Positions 42,730-51,193 of a stretch of DNA of 64,000 bases are shown in pieces. The stretch's first letter is position 1, and each line of letters opens with the position of its first letter. The position numbers and the translations under genes are program-made. The notes beneath the pieces are model-generated. The model saw nothing but the letters and a program-made list of their open reading frames with translations. It was not told the DNA's origin and searched no databases. Source of the stretch: Isoptericola sp044389085 (GTDB lineage Bacteria; Actinomycetota; Actinomycetes; Actinomycetales; Cellulomonadaceae); the NCBI RefSeq assembly GCF_044389085.1, contig NZ_JBIRXP010000002.1, forward strand, positions 682,001-746,000. The letters run 5' to 3'.

Positions 42730-44604
42730 GTGCATCTCGCGCAGCAGCTGATCCTGACGCTCCCGCCCGACCGCCGCGACCTGGCCGTGGAGGACGGGCC
42801 CGCCGTCGTCCGCGACGGCGCCGTCCGTGTGCCCGTCGGCACGAGCCAGGGGTTCGCCACCTACTTCTCCGCGTTCCCGGCCTCCTACTGGGTGCGGTGG
42901 GCCGGCGTGCGGACCGTACGGCTGGAGGTCGCGGCCGGCGGTGACGGCACGCTCCGACTCGTCCGCTCCGACGCGCAGGGCGAGGCGTCCGTCGTGGCGT
43001 CGGCGCCGGTCGACGGCGGCACGGTGGTGCTCGACGTGGACGTCGCGGGCTCCGACGACGGCGGCTGGCTGTGGTTCGAGGTGGACGCCGGCGACGCCGA
43101 CGTCGTCCTCACCGACGCGCGCTGGCTCGTGGACGCGGCACCGCGGCGGACGGGCGACGTGTGCCTCTCGATCACGACGATGGACAAGCCGGAGTACTGC
43201 GTCGCGACGCTGCGCCGGATCGCCGCGTCGGAGGCGCTCCGCGACGTGGTCGGCACGGTGTTCGTGGTGGACCAGGGCAGGCAGCGCCTGGTCGACCACC
43301 CCGACTACCCAGAGGTCGCCGCGGCCCTCGGGAGCCAGCTCACGGTGATCGAGCAGCCCAACCTCGGCGGCTCCGGGGGGTTCTCGCGCGGCATGCTCGA
43401 GACGCTGGACCGGGACGGGGCCGACGCCGTGCTGATCCTCGACGACGACGTCGAGGTGGAGCCGGAGGCGCTGCTGCGGGCGGTCCGCCTCCACCGTGCG
43501 GCGCGCGAGCCCGTCGTCGTGGGCGGGCACATGCTCGACCTCCTGCGCCCCACGGTGCTCAACTCGTTCAGCGAGGTGGTGCACGAGCGCGACTTCATGT
43601 GGGGGCCGCCGCGGTTCGACCAGCAGTGGCACGACCTGGCCGCCGCGCCGCTGCGCGACACCCCCTGGCTGCACGCCCGCGGCGAGAGCGACTTCAACGG
43701 GTGGTGGATGTGCCTCATCCCCACGGCCGTGCTGCGCGACGTGGGGCTGTCGCTGCCCCTGTTCCTCAAGTGGGACGACGCCGAGTTCGGGCTGCGCGCG
43801 CGTGACGCCGGCCACGCCACCGTGTCCTTCCCGGGGGCGGCGCTGTGGCACGTGGCCTGGACCGAGAAGGACGACACGGTCGAGTGGCAGGCGTACGTGC
43901 ACGTGCGCAACCGCATCATCGCGGCGCTCCTGCACGCCCGGCGCCCGCGGGGCGGCCTGCTCCTGGCGAGCCTGCTCGCCACCGACCTCAAGCTGCTGCT
44001 GGGGATGCGGTACTACCCCGTCGACCTGCACGTCCGGGCGCTGCGCGACCTCATCGCCGGCCCGGGTGACCTGCACGCGGGCCTGGCCGACGTCGTGCCC
44101 GCCTCCCGCGCGGTCGGCGCGGGCCACCCCGAGACGGCGACGTACCGGCCCGGGGACGGGACGTTCGACGACGCGGCCGGGCGGCGCTGGGCGGCTCCGG
44201 CCCGCCCGAAGCCGACGTCCGCGGGCGCGCTGGTCCGGTTCGCCCTGCGCGGCCTGGTGCGCAACCTCCGACCCGCCCCCGTCGGCCGGCCGCGCGGTGC
44301 GCTCACCCGCGACCAGGCCACCTGGTGGGAGGTCCCCGAGCACGACTCCGTGCTCGTGCTGGCGGGAGACGGCGCCACGGGCACCTGGCTGCGGCGCGAC
44401 CCGCGCCGGTTCTGGCGTCTCGCCGGAGCCACGGTCGTGGCCCACCTGCGCCTGGCGGCCCGCTGGGGTGCGGTGTCCCGGAGCTGGGGAGCCGCGGCGC
44501 CGGGCCTGGTCGCGCCGGCGACGTGGCGCGCGACCTTCTCCCGCGGCGCGGGTGGCGTGCCAGGAGCGCCGGGCGGGCACCGTCCCCCCACGGAGCACCA
44601 CTAG
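42730..44604 (+). CDS. glfT2: Galactofuranosyltransferase, GlfT2-like
   Basis: 624 aa from GTG 42730. Full-length similarity to mycobacterial GlfT2 is visible by eye: N-terminal SQGFATYFSAFPASYWVRW, then GT2 motifs ITTMDKPEYCVATLRRI, EQPNLGGSGGFSRGM, the metal-binding LDDDV (Asp238-240), the acceptor-site WDDAE (348-352) and catalytic-area His374 in LWHVAW. GlfT2 polymerises the galactofuran chain of arabinogalactan with alternating beta-1,5 and beta-1,6 links. The adjacent GlfT1-like and UDP-galactopyranose mutase genes give full context. The exact linkage in this organism is inferred. Confidence 0.9.
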   Translation: MHLAQQLILTLPPDRRDLAVEDGPAVVRDGAVRVPVGTSQGFATYFSAFPASYWVRWAGVRTVRLEVAAGGDGTLRLVRSDAQGEASVVASAPVDGGTVVLDVDVAGSDDGGWLWFEVDAGDADVVLTDARWLVDAAPRRTGDVCLSITTMDKPEYCVATLRRIAASEALRDVVGTVFVVDQGRQRLVDHPDYPEVAAALGSQLTVIEQPNLGGSGGFSRGMLETLDRDGADAVLILDDDVEVEPEALLRAVRLHRAAREPVVVGGHMLDLLRPTVLNSFSEVVHERDFMWGPPRFDQQWHDLAAAPLRDTPWLHARGESDFNGWWMCLIPTAVLRDVGLSLPLFLKWDDAEFGLRARDAGHATVSFPGAALWHVAWTEKDDTVEWQAYVHVRNRIIAALLHARRPRGGLLLASLLATDLKLLLGMRYYPVDLHVRALRDLIAGPGDLHAGLADVVPASRAVGAGHPETATYRPGDGTFDDAAGRRWAAPARPKPTSAGALVRFALRGLVRNLRPAPVGRPRGALTRDQATWWEVPEHDSVLVLAGDGATGTWLRRDPRRFWRLAGATVVAHLRLAARWGAVSRSWGAAAPGLVAPATWRATFSRGAGGVPGAPGGHRPPTEHH

Positions 44605-44607
44605 GAT
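44602..44607 (+). promoter_or_regulatory. -10 box overlapping the GlfT2 stop codon
   Basis: TAGGAT; its TAG is the stop of GlfT2. ATG 44615 follows after 7 nt, favouring this start over ATG 44606. Confidence 0.45.
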
Positions 44608-44614
44608 GTGCGGG

Positions 44615-46480
44615 ATGTCCACTCCCACCGTCGTCGCGGTCGTCGTGTCGTACAACAGGGCCGCGTTGCTCGGGGCAGCCCTCGACGCGCTGGCCGCCCA
44701 GAGCCGGCCGGTCGACCGTACGGTCGTGGTCGACAACGCGTCGACCGACGACGCCCTGCAGGTCGCGCGGTCCCACCCGAGCACCCCCGAGGTCGTAGCG
44801 CTCCAGCGCAACACCGGCGGTGCGGGCGGGTTCGCCGTCGGCCTCGCGACCGCCGTCGCCGACCTCGACGCCGACCTCGTGTGGCTCATGGACGACGACA
44901 CCGTGCCCACCGAGACCGCCCTCGAGGCGCTGCTCGGCGCCCGGGAGGCCTACGCCGGCGACGTCACCGCGATGGCGAGCCGCGTGGTGTGGACCGACGG
45001 CAGCGACCACCCCATGAACACGCCGCGCAGCCGCCCGGGGGCATCGCCCGCCGAGCTGGCGCGGGCGCGCGCCGCGGGCGCGATGCCGGTGCGGTCCATG
45101 TCGTTCGTGTCGATGCTGGTCGACGCGCGGGCGGTGCGCGAGCACGGTCTGCCCGTCAGCGACTTCTTCATCTGGAACGACGACTTCGAGTTCTCGACCC
45201 GCCTGCTGCGCCGCGGCACCGGGCTGTACGTGCCCGGCAGCGTCGTCGAGCACCGCACGGCCCGCCTGGTCGGCACCGACCACGACCCGGGCCCGCGCTT
45301 CTACTACGAGGTCCGCAACAAGGTGTGGACGTTCACGCGCTCCGCGGCGCTCGCGCCCTCCGAGCGGCTGCTCTACGGCGGCTCGACGCTGCGGCGCTGG
45401 GCCCGCACGATCGCGCGCTCGTCCGACCGCGGCACCCTGCTCAAGGCCGGCGGCCGAGGGCTGTGGCACGGCGTCGTGCGGCGGCCGCGTGCCGACACCG
45501 AGGTGCTGGCCGGCGTCGGGCCCGCCGGTCTGAGCGTCGCGCGCGTCGAGCGGGGGCAGGACGGCGTCGCCGCGGTCGCGGCCGAGGGCACGGCCGCGAC
45601 CGACGTGCCGGCCGTCGCCCGCGGAGCGCTCGACGACCGCCGGTTCTCCGTGCTGCTGCCCGTGTACGCGGGCGACGACGCCGCGCACCTGGAGCGCAGC
45701 TTCCTGTCCGTCACGCGCGACCAGACGCTGCGGCCGGACGAGGTCGTCGTCGTGCGCGACGGGCCCGTGGGTGACGACGCCGCCGCGGTGCTCGCCCGCC
45801 TGCACGAGCTCACCCCCGTGCCCGTCACGCTGGTGCCGCTGGAGAAGAACGTGGGTCTCGCCAGCGCGCTGGAGGCCGGCCTCGAGGCGTGCAAGCACGA
45901 GATCGTGGCGCGCGCCGACGCCGACGACATCTCCCGCCCCGAGCGCTTCGCCGTGCAGGTGCCGCTCGTGGCCGCCGGGTGCGACATCGTCGGTTCGGCG
46001 ATCCAGGAGTTCGACGACGACGAGCACGCGCCCGGCATGGTGCGCGTCCCGCCCACCGGCGACGACATCGCGACCACCGCGCGGTTCCGCGACCCGTTCA
46101 ACCACCCGTCGGTCGTGTACCGGCGCTCCGCCGTCGCGGCCGCGGGCGGGTACGAGCACCTGGACCTCATGGAGGACTACCTGCTCTTCGCCCGCATGAT
46201 CGCCGGGGGCGCGGACGCGCAGAACGTCGTCGAGCCGCTCGTGCTGTACCGGGTCGGCGCCGGGGCGTACGCGCGGCGCGGCGGGCGCCGCCTGCTGGCC
46301 TCCGAGCTCGCGCTGCAGCGCACCCTGCACGCCGAGGGCTTCGTCACCGGGCCGCAGCTGGTCCGCAACGTCGTGGTGCGCGCCGGCTACCGCGTGGTGC
46401 CCGAGCCGGTGCGCAAGGCCGGGTACCGCGCGTACACCCGCCTGCGCGGCGGCTACCAGCCCGACCGACCGACCCGCTGA
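44615..46480 (+). CDS. Bifunctional GT2: GlfT1-like N-terminus fused to a second GT2 domain
   Basis: 621 aa from ATG 44615. Domain 1 (1-290) is GlfT1-like: AVVVSYNRAALLGAALDAL, NTGGAGGFAVGL, WLMDDDTVP (about 89-97), IWNDDFEFSTRL (about 185-196) and YYEVRNKVW. GlfT1 adds the first two galactofuranose residues in mycobacteria. Domain 2 (from about 345) is a second GT2 fold with SVLLPVYAGDDAAHLERS, ADADDISRPERF and GGYEHLDLMEDY, resembling WcaA/rhamnosyltransferase types. The arrangement suggests one polypeptide both primes the galactan and adds another sugar. The second donor is unknown. Confidence 0.85.
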   Translation: MSTPTVVAVVVSYNRAALLGAALDALAAQSRPVDRTVVVDNASTDDALQVARSHPSTPEVVALQRNTGGAGGFAVGLATAVADLDADLVWLMDDDTVPTETALEALLGAREAYAGDVTAMASRVVWTDGSDHPMNTPRSRPGASPAELARARAAGAMPVRSMSFVSMLVDARAVREHGLPVSDFFIWNDDFEFSTRLLRRGTGLYVPGSVVEHRTARLVGTDHDPGPRFYYEVRNKVWTFTRSAALAPSERLLYGGSTLRRWARTIARSSDRGTLLKAGGRGLWHGVVRRPRADTEVLAGVGPAGLSVARVERGQDGVAAVAAEGTAATDVPAVARGALDDRRFSVLLPVYAGDDAAHLERSFLSVTRDQTLRPDEVVVVRDGPVGDDAAAVLARLHELTPVPVTLVPLEKNVGLASALEAGLEACKHEIVARADADDISRPERFAVQVPLVAAGCDIVGSAIQEFDDDEHAPGMVRVPPTGDDIATTARFRDPFNHPSVVYRRSAVAAAGGYEHLDLMEDYLLFARMIAGGADAQNVVEPLVLYRVGAGAYARRGGRRLLASELALQRTLHAEGFVTGPQLVRNVVVRAGYRVVPEPVRKAGYRAYTRLRGGYQPDRPTR

Positions 46481-46493
46481 CCAGGAGGAACGC

Positions 46494-47630
46494 ATGACCG
46501 ACCTCGTCGTCGTCGGTACCGGGCTCTTCGGCCTGACCGTCGCCGAGCGGATGGCCGCCCAGGGCCGCAAGGTGCTCATGATCGACCGTCGTGACCACCT
46601 CGGCGGCAACGCGTACAGCGAGACCGACCCGGACACGGGGATCGAGGTGCACCGGTACGGGGCGCACCTGTTCCACACGTCGAACGAGCGCGTGTGGGAG
46701 TACGTCAACCGGTTCACGGCGTTCACGTCCTACGTGCACCGCGTGTACACCACGCACCGGGGCGAGGTGTTCCCGATGCCGATCAACCTGGGCACGATCA
46801 ACCAGTTCTTCCGGTCGGCGCACGGGCCGGACGCGGCGCGGGCGCTGGTGCGCGAGCAGGCGGCGGAGCTGGACGGCAAGCGACCGGAGAACCTCGACGA
46901 GCAGGGCGTGTCGCTGATCGGCCGGCCGCTGTACGAGGCGTTCATCCAGGGGTACACGGCCAAGCAGTGGCAGACGGACCCGCGCGAGCTGCCGGCGTCG
47001 ATCATCTCGCGCCTGCCGGTGCGGTACACGTACGACAACCGGTACTTCAACGACACGCACGAGGGCCTGCCGGTCGGCGGGTACACGGCGTGGCTGGAGC
47101 GGATGGCGGACCACCCGAACATCGAGGTGCGCCTGTCGACGGACTTCTTCGACGACGCGCAGCCGGTGAGCAAGAAGGCCGTGGTCGGGCAGGTGCCGGT
47201 GGTGTACACGGGGCCGGTGGACCGGTACTTCGACGACGCCGAGGGCTCGCTGTCGTGGCGCACCCTCGACTTCGAGCGCGAGGTGCTGCCGGTGGGCGAC
47301 TTCCAGGGCACGCCGGTGATGAACTACGCCGACACCGAGGTGCCGTACACCCGCATCCTCGAGTTCCGGCACTTCCACCCCGAGCGGGAGTACACGAGCG
47401 ACAAGACCGTCATCGTGCGGGAGTACTCGCGCTTCGCCGAGCGCGGCGACGAGCCGTACTACCCGGTCAACACCCCCGACGACCGTGAACGGCTCAAGCG
47501 CTACCGCGAGCTCATGGCCGACGAGCCCGACGTGCACTTCGGCGGCCGGCTGGGCACGTACCAGTACCTCGACATGCACATGGCCATCGGCTCCGCGCTG
47601 TCCATGGTGGACAACAGGCTCGCTCCCTGA
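46494..47630 (+). CDS. glf: UDP-galactopyranose mutase
   Basis: 378 aa; ATG 46494 with AGGAGGA upstream. It interconverts UDP-galactopyranose and UDP-galactofuranose, the donor for galactan. FAD-binding VVGTGLFGLTVAERM (6-20), the DRRDHLGGNAYS site, HRYGAHLFHTSN (about 45), the mobile-loop RYFNDTHEGLP and substrate Arg/Tyr residues in PYTRILEFRHF and the C-terminal LGTYQYLDMHMAIGSAL are all present. Last gene of the sulfotransferase-glfT2-glfT1 operon, followed by a strong palindrome. Family assignment is certain. Confidence 0.97.
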   Translation: MTDLVVVGTGLFGLTVAERMAAQGRKVLMIDRRDHLGGNAYSETDPDTGIEVHRYGAHLFHTSNERVWEYVNRFTAFTSYVHRVYTTHRGEVFPMPINLGTINQFFRSAHGPDAARALVREQAAELDGKRPENLDEQGVSLIGRPLYEAFIQGYTAKQWQTDPRELPASIISRLPVRYTYDNRYFNDTHEGLPVGGYTAWLERMADHPNIEVRLSTDFFDDAQPVSKKAVVGQVPVVYTGPVDRYFDDAEGSLSWRTLDFEREVLPVGDFQGTPVMNYADTEVPYTRILEFRHFHPEREYTSDKTVIVREYSRFAERGDEPYYPVNTPDDRERLKRYRELMADEPDVHFGGRLGTYQYLDMHMAIGSALSMVDNRLAP

Positions 47631-47645
47631 CGCCGCGGCCCCGGC

Positions 47646-47715
47646 GCCGAACAGGCGGTTGACACCGTTATGGGTGCCACCGGACACCCATAACGGTGTC
47701 AACCGCCTGTTCGGC
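47646..47715. repeat. Palindrome A: 31-bp inverted repeat flanking DUF559 gene
   Basis: Arms 47646-47676 and 47685-47715 are perfect reverse complements; loop 47677-47684. Its right arm supplies the last five codons and the stop of the DUF559 gene. It may also end glf transcription. It shares a 29-nt arm with palindrome B (48859-48934). Confidence 0.9.
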
Positions 47716-48769
47716 GGGCCGCGCCGAGGGCCCGCCGCACCGCGGTGCCGACCTCCCCGCGAGCGACGTGCCCGGCGTCGAACCGCAGCAGGTGGACGCC
47801 GAGCACGGTGAGCGTGTTGTCGCGGTCGCGATCCCTGCGGTCACCGCCGGGGAGGTCGTCGTGCCAAGCACGCCCGTCCATCTCGACGACGAGCCATCCG
47901 CCGGGAATCCGCCAGGCCAGGTCTCCGACGGCGAGGAGGCGGCCCGAACGGCCGCGCAAGGGAAGCTGGAGAGTGTCCGGGGGCACGCCTTCCTCGAGGC
48001 ACTGCCAGCGCGCCATCGACTCGATCGGTGACGCGGCGCGCGGGTCGGCCAGGTCCCAGAGGTCGTGGCGGGCCGCGACGCCGCGGCGCCCGCGGGCGTG
48101 GTCGTGGTCGTGGGAACGCTCGAGACCGCGACGGTCGACGGCCTCGAGCCGCAGCGCCGAGTCGAGGACCGCGAGCGCGTGCGCCAGCGGCAGCTCGGGG
48201 ACCGCCTGGGCGAGGGCCCACTCCGCCGTCACGATCCGGCGTGACCCGGTGCGGCGGTCACCGAACTCCACGGTCGAGAGGCCGTCGTCGAACTGCCGCA
48301 GTGGCACCCCGGGACGCGGGGCGCGCCGGGAGGCCGACGGCAGCGCGGCTTGCGGGGAGGTCGCGATCGGCAGCCCCTCGACCCCGTGCATCGCGAGCGC
48401 GGACGTCCCGACAGCGATGGCGTCGGGCCCGTACGCGAGCAGCCCGAGCCACGCCGTCCGGCGGCGCAGGTGGCCGTGCAGCACGTCGCCCGATGACTTC
48501 GGTGGCCAGGGCGCCAGGAGCGGCACACGGGCGGAGGCGAGTGGCGGCACGGCACGTCGGGGCGCGTCGGCCGCGGTACGCGCGCGCGGCAGGACGGGCA
48601 CGACGTCGAACACGCCGCGCGTCACGGGGTGCCATCGGCCGGCGGCGACGAGCCGCGAACGGCGGGACGCGCCGACGCCGTGCCGTTCGCACTGGGACGA
48701 GGCCAGCAGCCCTTCCTGGGCGTCGGCGACGTCCTGGAGCAGGGCGGGGATCCCGGAAAGGGTGCGCAT
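47699..48769 (-). CDS. DUF559/Vsr-like endonuclease domain protein with AbiEi-like N-terminus
   Basis: 356 aa, ATG 48769. The N-terminus (LLASSQCERHGVGASRRSRLVAAGR cut: ERHGVGASRRSRLVAAGRW) is the AbiEi-antitoxin-like winged helix common in this family; the C-terminal 100 residues hold the PD-(D/E)XK-like nuclease fold: ESMARWQCLEEGVPP, DLAWRIPGGWLVVEMDG (about 280-297), WHDDLPGGDRRDRDRDN and LRFDAGHV. Such DUF559 proteins are related to Vsr-type endonucleases and often accompany mobile DNA; their natural role is unknown. It lies alone between two palindromes in an operon region otherwise devoted to wall glycans. Confidence 0.82.
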   Translation of the reverse strand: MRTLSGIPALLQDVADAQEGLLASSQCERHGVGASRRSRLVAAGRWHPVTRGVFDVVPVLPRARTAADAPRRAVPPLASARVPLLAPWPPKSSGDVLHGHLRRRTAWLGLLAYGPDAIAVGTSALAMHGVEGLPIATSPQAALPSASRRAPRPGVPLRQFDDGLSTVEFGDRRTGSRRIVTAEWALAQAVPELPLAHALAVLDSALRLEAVDRRGLERSHDHDHARGRRGVAARHDLWDLADPRAASPIESMARWQCLEEGVPPDTLQLPLRGRSGRLLAVGDLAWRIPGGWLVVEMDGRAWHDDLPGGDRRDRDRDNTLTVLGVHLLRFDAGHVARGEVGTAVRRALGAARRTGG

Positions 48770-48858
48770 CCCGCCACCGCAGCACGCTGGGGCGAGGCGT
48801 CGGGGCGGCCGGGCGCGATCTGTGGACGAGCGATCACTGTGGGCAGCCTCCGCGCCCT

Positions 48859-48934
48859 GCTGCCGAACAGGCGGTTGACACCGTTATGGGCGTCGGATGG
48901 CGCCCATAACGGTGTCAACCGCCTGTTCGGCAGC
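48859..48934. repeat. Palindrome B: 34-bp inverted repeat flanking DUF559 gene
   Basis: Arms 48859-48892 and 48901-48934 are perfect reverse complements; loop 48893-48900. The arm core GCCGAACAGGCGGTTGACAC, and 9 further bases, are identical to palindrome A, while the loops differ. Confidence 0.9.
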
Positions 48935-48951
48935 GGGGGAGGGCGGCGAGG

Positions 48952-51063
48952 TCAGACGGGGAGGCCGACGTCGCGGAGCTCGCGCTCGAGGTAGGGCGTC
49001 ATGGTGCGCGTGTACGTGGCGGTGAGATGGTGCGTGTCGCGGTACACGTTGACGCCGCCGATGACGGCGGGGCAGGTGCCGTCCCGGCAGTAGAGCGGCG
49101 TGAGGTCGACGAACGAGGCTCCGGGCACCTCGTCGACGGCCTTCTCGTACACCTGCGGGTCGGGGAACGCCTGGTCCTCGGGCAGGTCGCAGCGGGTGGC
49201 GTCGGCGGCCAGGCCGCCGTCGAGGCACTGCGACGGCTCCTGGTCGTGCTGCGGGTTGTCCGAGAGCGCGACGATGGGGACGCCCCGCTCGGCGACGGGG
49301 CGCCACGCGGCGGCGAGGTCGGACGCCTGCCGGTCCGGGTCGCCCGAGAGGAAGTCGAGGTATCCCGTGGTGACGACGGCGTCCGTCGACCCGGCGTGCT
49401 GCTCCAGCCACGACCCGAGCCGGTCGCGCCAGTCCTCGCAGGTGCGGGCGCGCTCGCCGTCGGCGTCGACGGGGCCGGTGGTCCAGGCGCACGAGTTCTT
49501 GAGCTGGGCGGTGACGCTGACGCGCCCCTCGGCGGCGAGCTCACGGAACGCGGGCAGCAGCGCGCGGGCGTGCGAGTCGCCGACGAGCACGACGTGCGGC
49601 ACGTCGGGGTCGTCGACCGGGCCGAACGAGCAGTCCGCCAGCGCGGTCTCGTCGACGTCGACGAAGCAGTCCCGGGGGCCCGCGATGTCGTCGGAGACGG
49701 CGACGGGGGCGGGGACGACGACGTCGTCGAGGGCGCGGTTGTCGCACGGCTTCCCGGGGTCCATCTCCGCGGCGCCGAAGCAGGACGGCGGGTCGGCGAC
49801 GATCCGGGCGGCGACGGCCTCCTGCTCCTGCGCGCGGTGCTGGGCCGTGGCGACACCGCCGCCGGCGACGAGGGCGAGCGCGGCCGTCGCGGCCGCGGTG
49901 ACGGCGAGGGTGCGGCGGGTGCGGTGCAGGCCCCAGCGCTCCGTGAAGCGTGCCGGGTCCTCCACCCACCGCTTGGTGGTCGCCGCGAGCAGCACGACGG
50001 CGGCCAGCAGCGCCACCCGCTCGAGCAGGCCGGCATCGTGCCCCAGCACGAACGGGGCGAGGACGATCGCGGGCCAGTGCCACAGGTACAGCGCGTACGA
50101 GATCTCGCCGGTCTGCTGCACGGGGCGCCACGCGAACAGCGGCGTCGGGGCGAGCCGTCCGCCCGGCGCGCCGGCGGCGATGACGGCGACCGTGCCGATC
50201 ACCGGGAGGAGCGCCGCCGTGCCGGGGAAGGGCGTCGAGTCCGCGTACGTGAGGGCGCACGCGGCGAGCAGCGCGAGGCCCGTCCAGCTCACCGCGGTGC
50301 GGACGCCGTCCCCGACGGGCCGCCGGTCCGGACGGGTGAGCCACAGGGCCAGCAGCGCGCCGGCGCCGAACTGCCAGGCGCGGGTCGTGGTGGCGAAGTA
50401 GGCCGGGGCGGGGTTCGTCGACGTCAGCCACAGCGAGTACGCGAACGAGGCGACGGTGGCGGCGCCGAGGAGGAGCGCCGTCGTGCGACGCGTGCTCCCG
50501 CCCCGCCGGGAGGCGACGAGGGTGCCGAGCACGACGAGCAGCGGCCAGACGAGGTAGAACTGCTCCTCCGTCGACAGCGACCAGTAGTGCTGGACCGGAG
50601 AGGGGTCGCCGTCGGCCGCCAGGTAGTCGACGGCGTGGGCGGCGAGCACCCAGTTCTCGACGTAGAGGGTGGCGCCGAGCGTCTCGCGGAACCACTGCTG
50701 CCAGAGGGACTGCGGCGCGAACAGCAGAGTGGCGACGACGGTCACGGCGAGGACGAGGTAGGCGGCGGGCAGCAGGCGGCGCGCGCGTCGTGCCCAGAAC
50801 CGCGCCAGCCGTACCCGGCCGGTCGCCTCCGCCTCGCGCAGCAGGTGGCCCGTGATGAGGAAGCCGGAGATGACGAAGAAGACGTCGACGCCCACGTAGC
50901 CGCCCGGCAGGCGGCCCGGCCAGAAGTGGTAGAGGACGACCAGGGCCACGGCCAGCGCCCGCAGCGCCTGGATCTCGGGGCGGAAGGCCCGCGGCGGGCG
51001 GCGGGTGTCGCTGCCCGGTGCGGCAGGTGTGCCGGACGGGCGGTCGCGGACGAGCGTCGTCAT
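48952..51063 (-). CDS. OatA-like O-acyltransferase (AT3 plus SGNH domain)
   Basis: 703 aa. N-terminal AT3 membrane domain (about 30-400, ten TM helices) with RPEIQALRALAVALVVLYHF and GVDVFFVISGFLITGHLL, which includes the conserved His in YHF and FVISGF motif. The C-terminal SGNH esterase/acyltransferase domain (430-700) has catalytic Ser in VLVGDSHARALLP (about 495) and DTHHLT (about 675). This pair is typical of peptidoglycan and cell-wall polysaccharide O-acetyltransferases such as OatA. The acceptor is probably the surface glycan encoded in this island. Confidence 0.92.
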   Translation of the reverse strand: MTTLVRDRPSGTPAAPGSDTRRPPRAFRPEIQALRALAVALVVLYHFWPGRLPGGYVGVDVFFVISGFLITGHLLREAEATGRVRLARFWARRARRLLPAAYLVLAVTVVATLLFAPQSLWQQWFRETLGATLYVENWVLAAHAVDYLAADGDPSPVQHYWSLSTEEQFYLVWPLLVVLGTLVASRRGGSTRRTTALLLGAATVASFAYSLWLTSTNPAPAYFATTTRAWQFGAGALLALWLTRPDRRPVGDGVRTAVSWTGLALLAACALTYADSTPFPGTAALLPVIGTVAVIAAGAPGGRLAPTPLFAWRPVQQTGEISYALYLWHWPAIVLAPFVLGHDAGLLERVALLAAVVLLAATTKRWVEDPARFTERWGLHRTRRTLAVTAAATAALALVAGGGVATAQHRAQEQEAVAARIVADPPSCFGAAEMDPGKPCDNRALDDVVVPAPVAVSDDIAGPRDCFVDVDETALADCSFGPVDDPDVPHVVLVGDSHARALLPAFRELAAEGRVSVTAQLKNSCAWTTGPVDADGERARTCEDWRDRLGSWLEQHAGSTDAVVTTGYLDFLSGDPDRQASDLAAAWRPVAERGVPIVALSDNPQHDQEPSQCLDGGLAADATRCDLPEDQAFPDPQVYEKAVDEVPGASFVDLTPLYCRDGTCPAVIGGVNVYRDTHHLTATYTRTMTPYLERELRDVGLPV

Positions 51064-51193
51064 GCGCAGGGGTCACCGTGGAGATCGAGGGCAGGGAGCC
51101 GGCCAGGCTAACCACGAACCCGATGCCCGGGGCAAACCGACCCGCGAGCGTGACGACAGGTCACGGTGTGACGCGCTCGCCCGGTCCGGCCCG

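Noticed and set aside
39189..42860. Minus-strand open frame of 1223 codons
   Set aside because: Antisense to the amidase and sulfotransferase genes; no recognisable domain.
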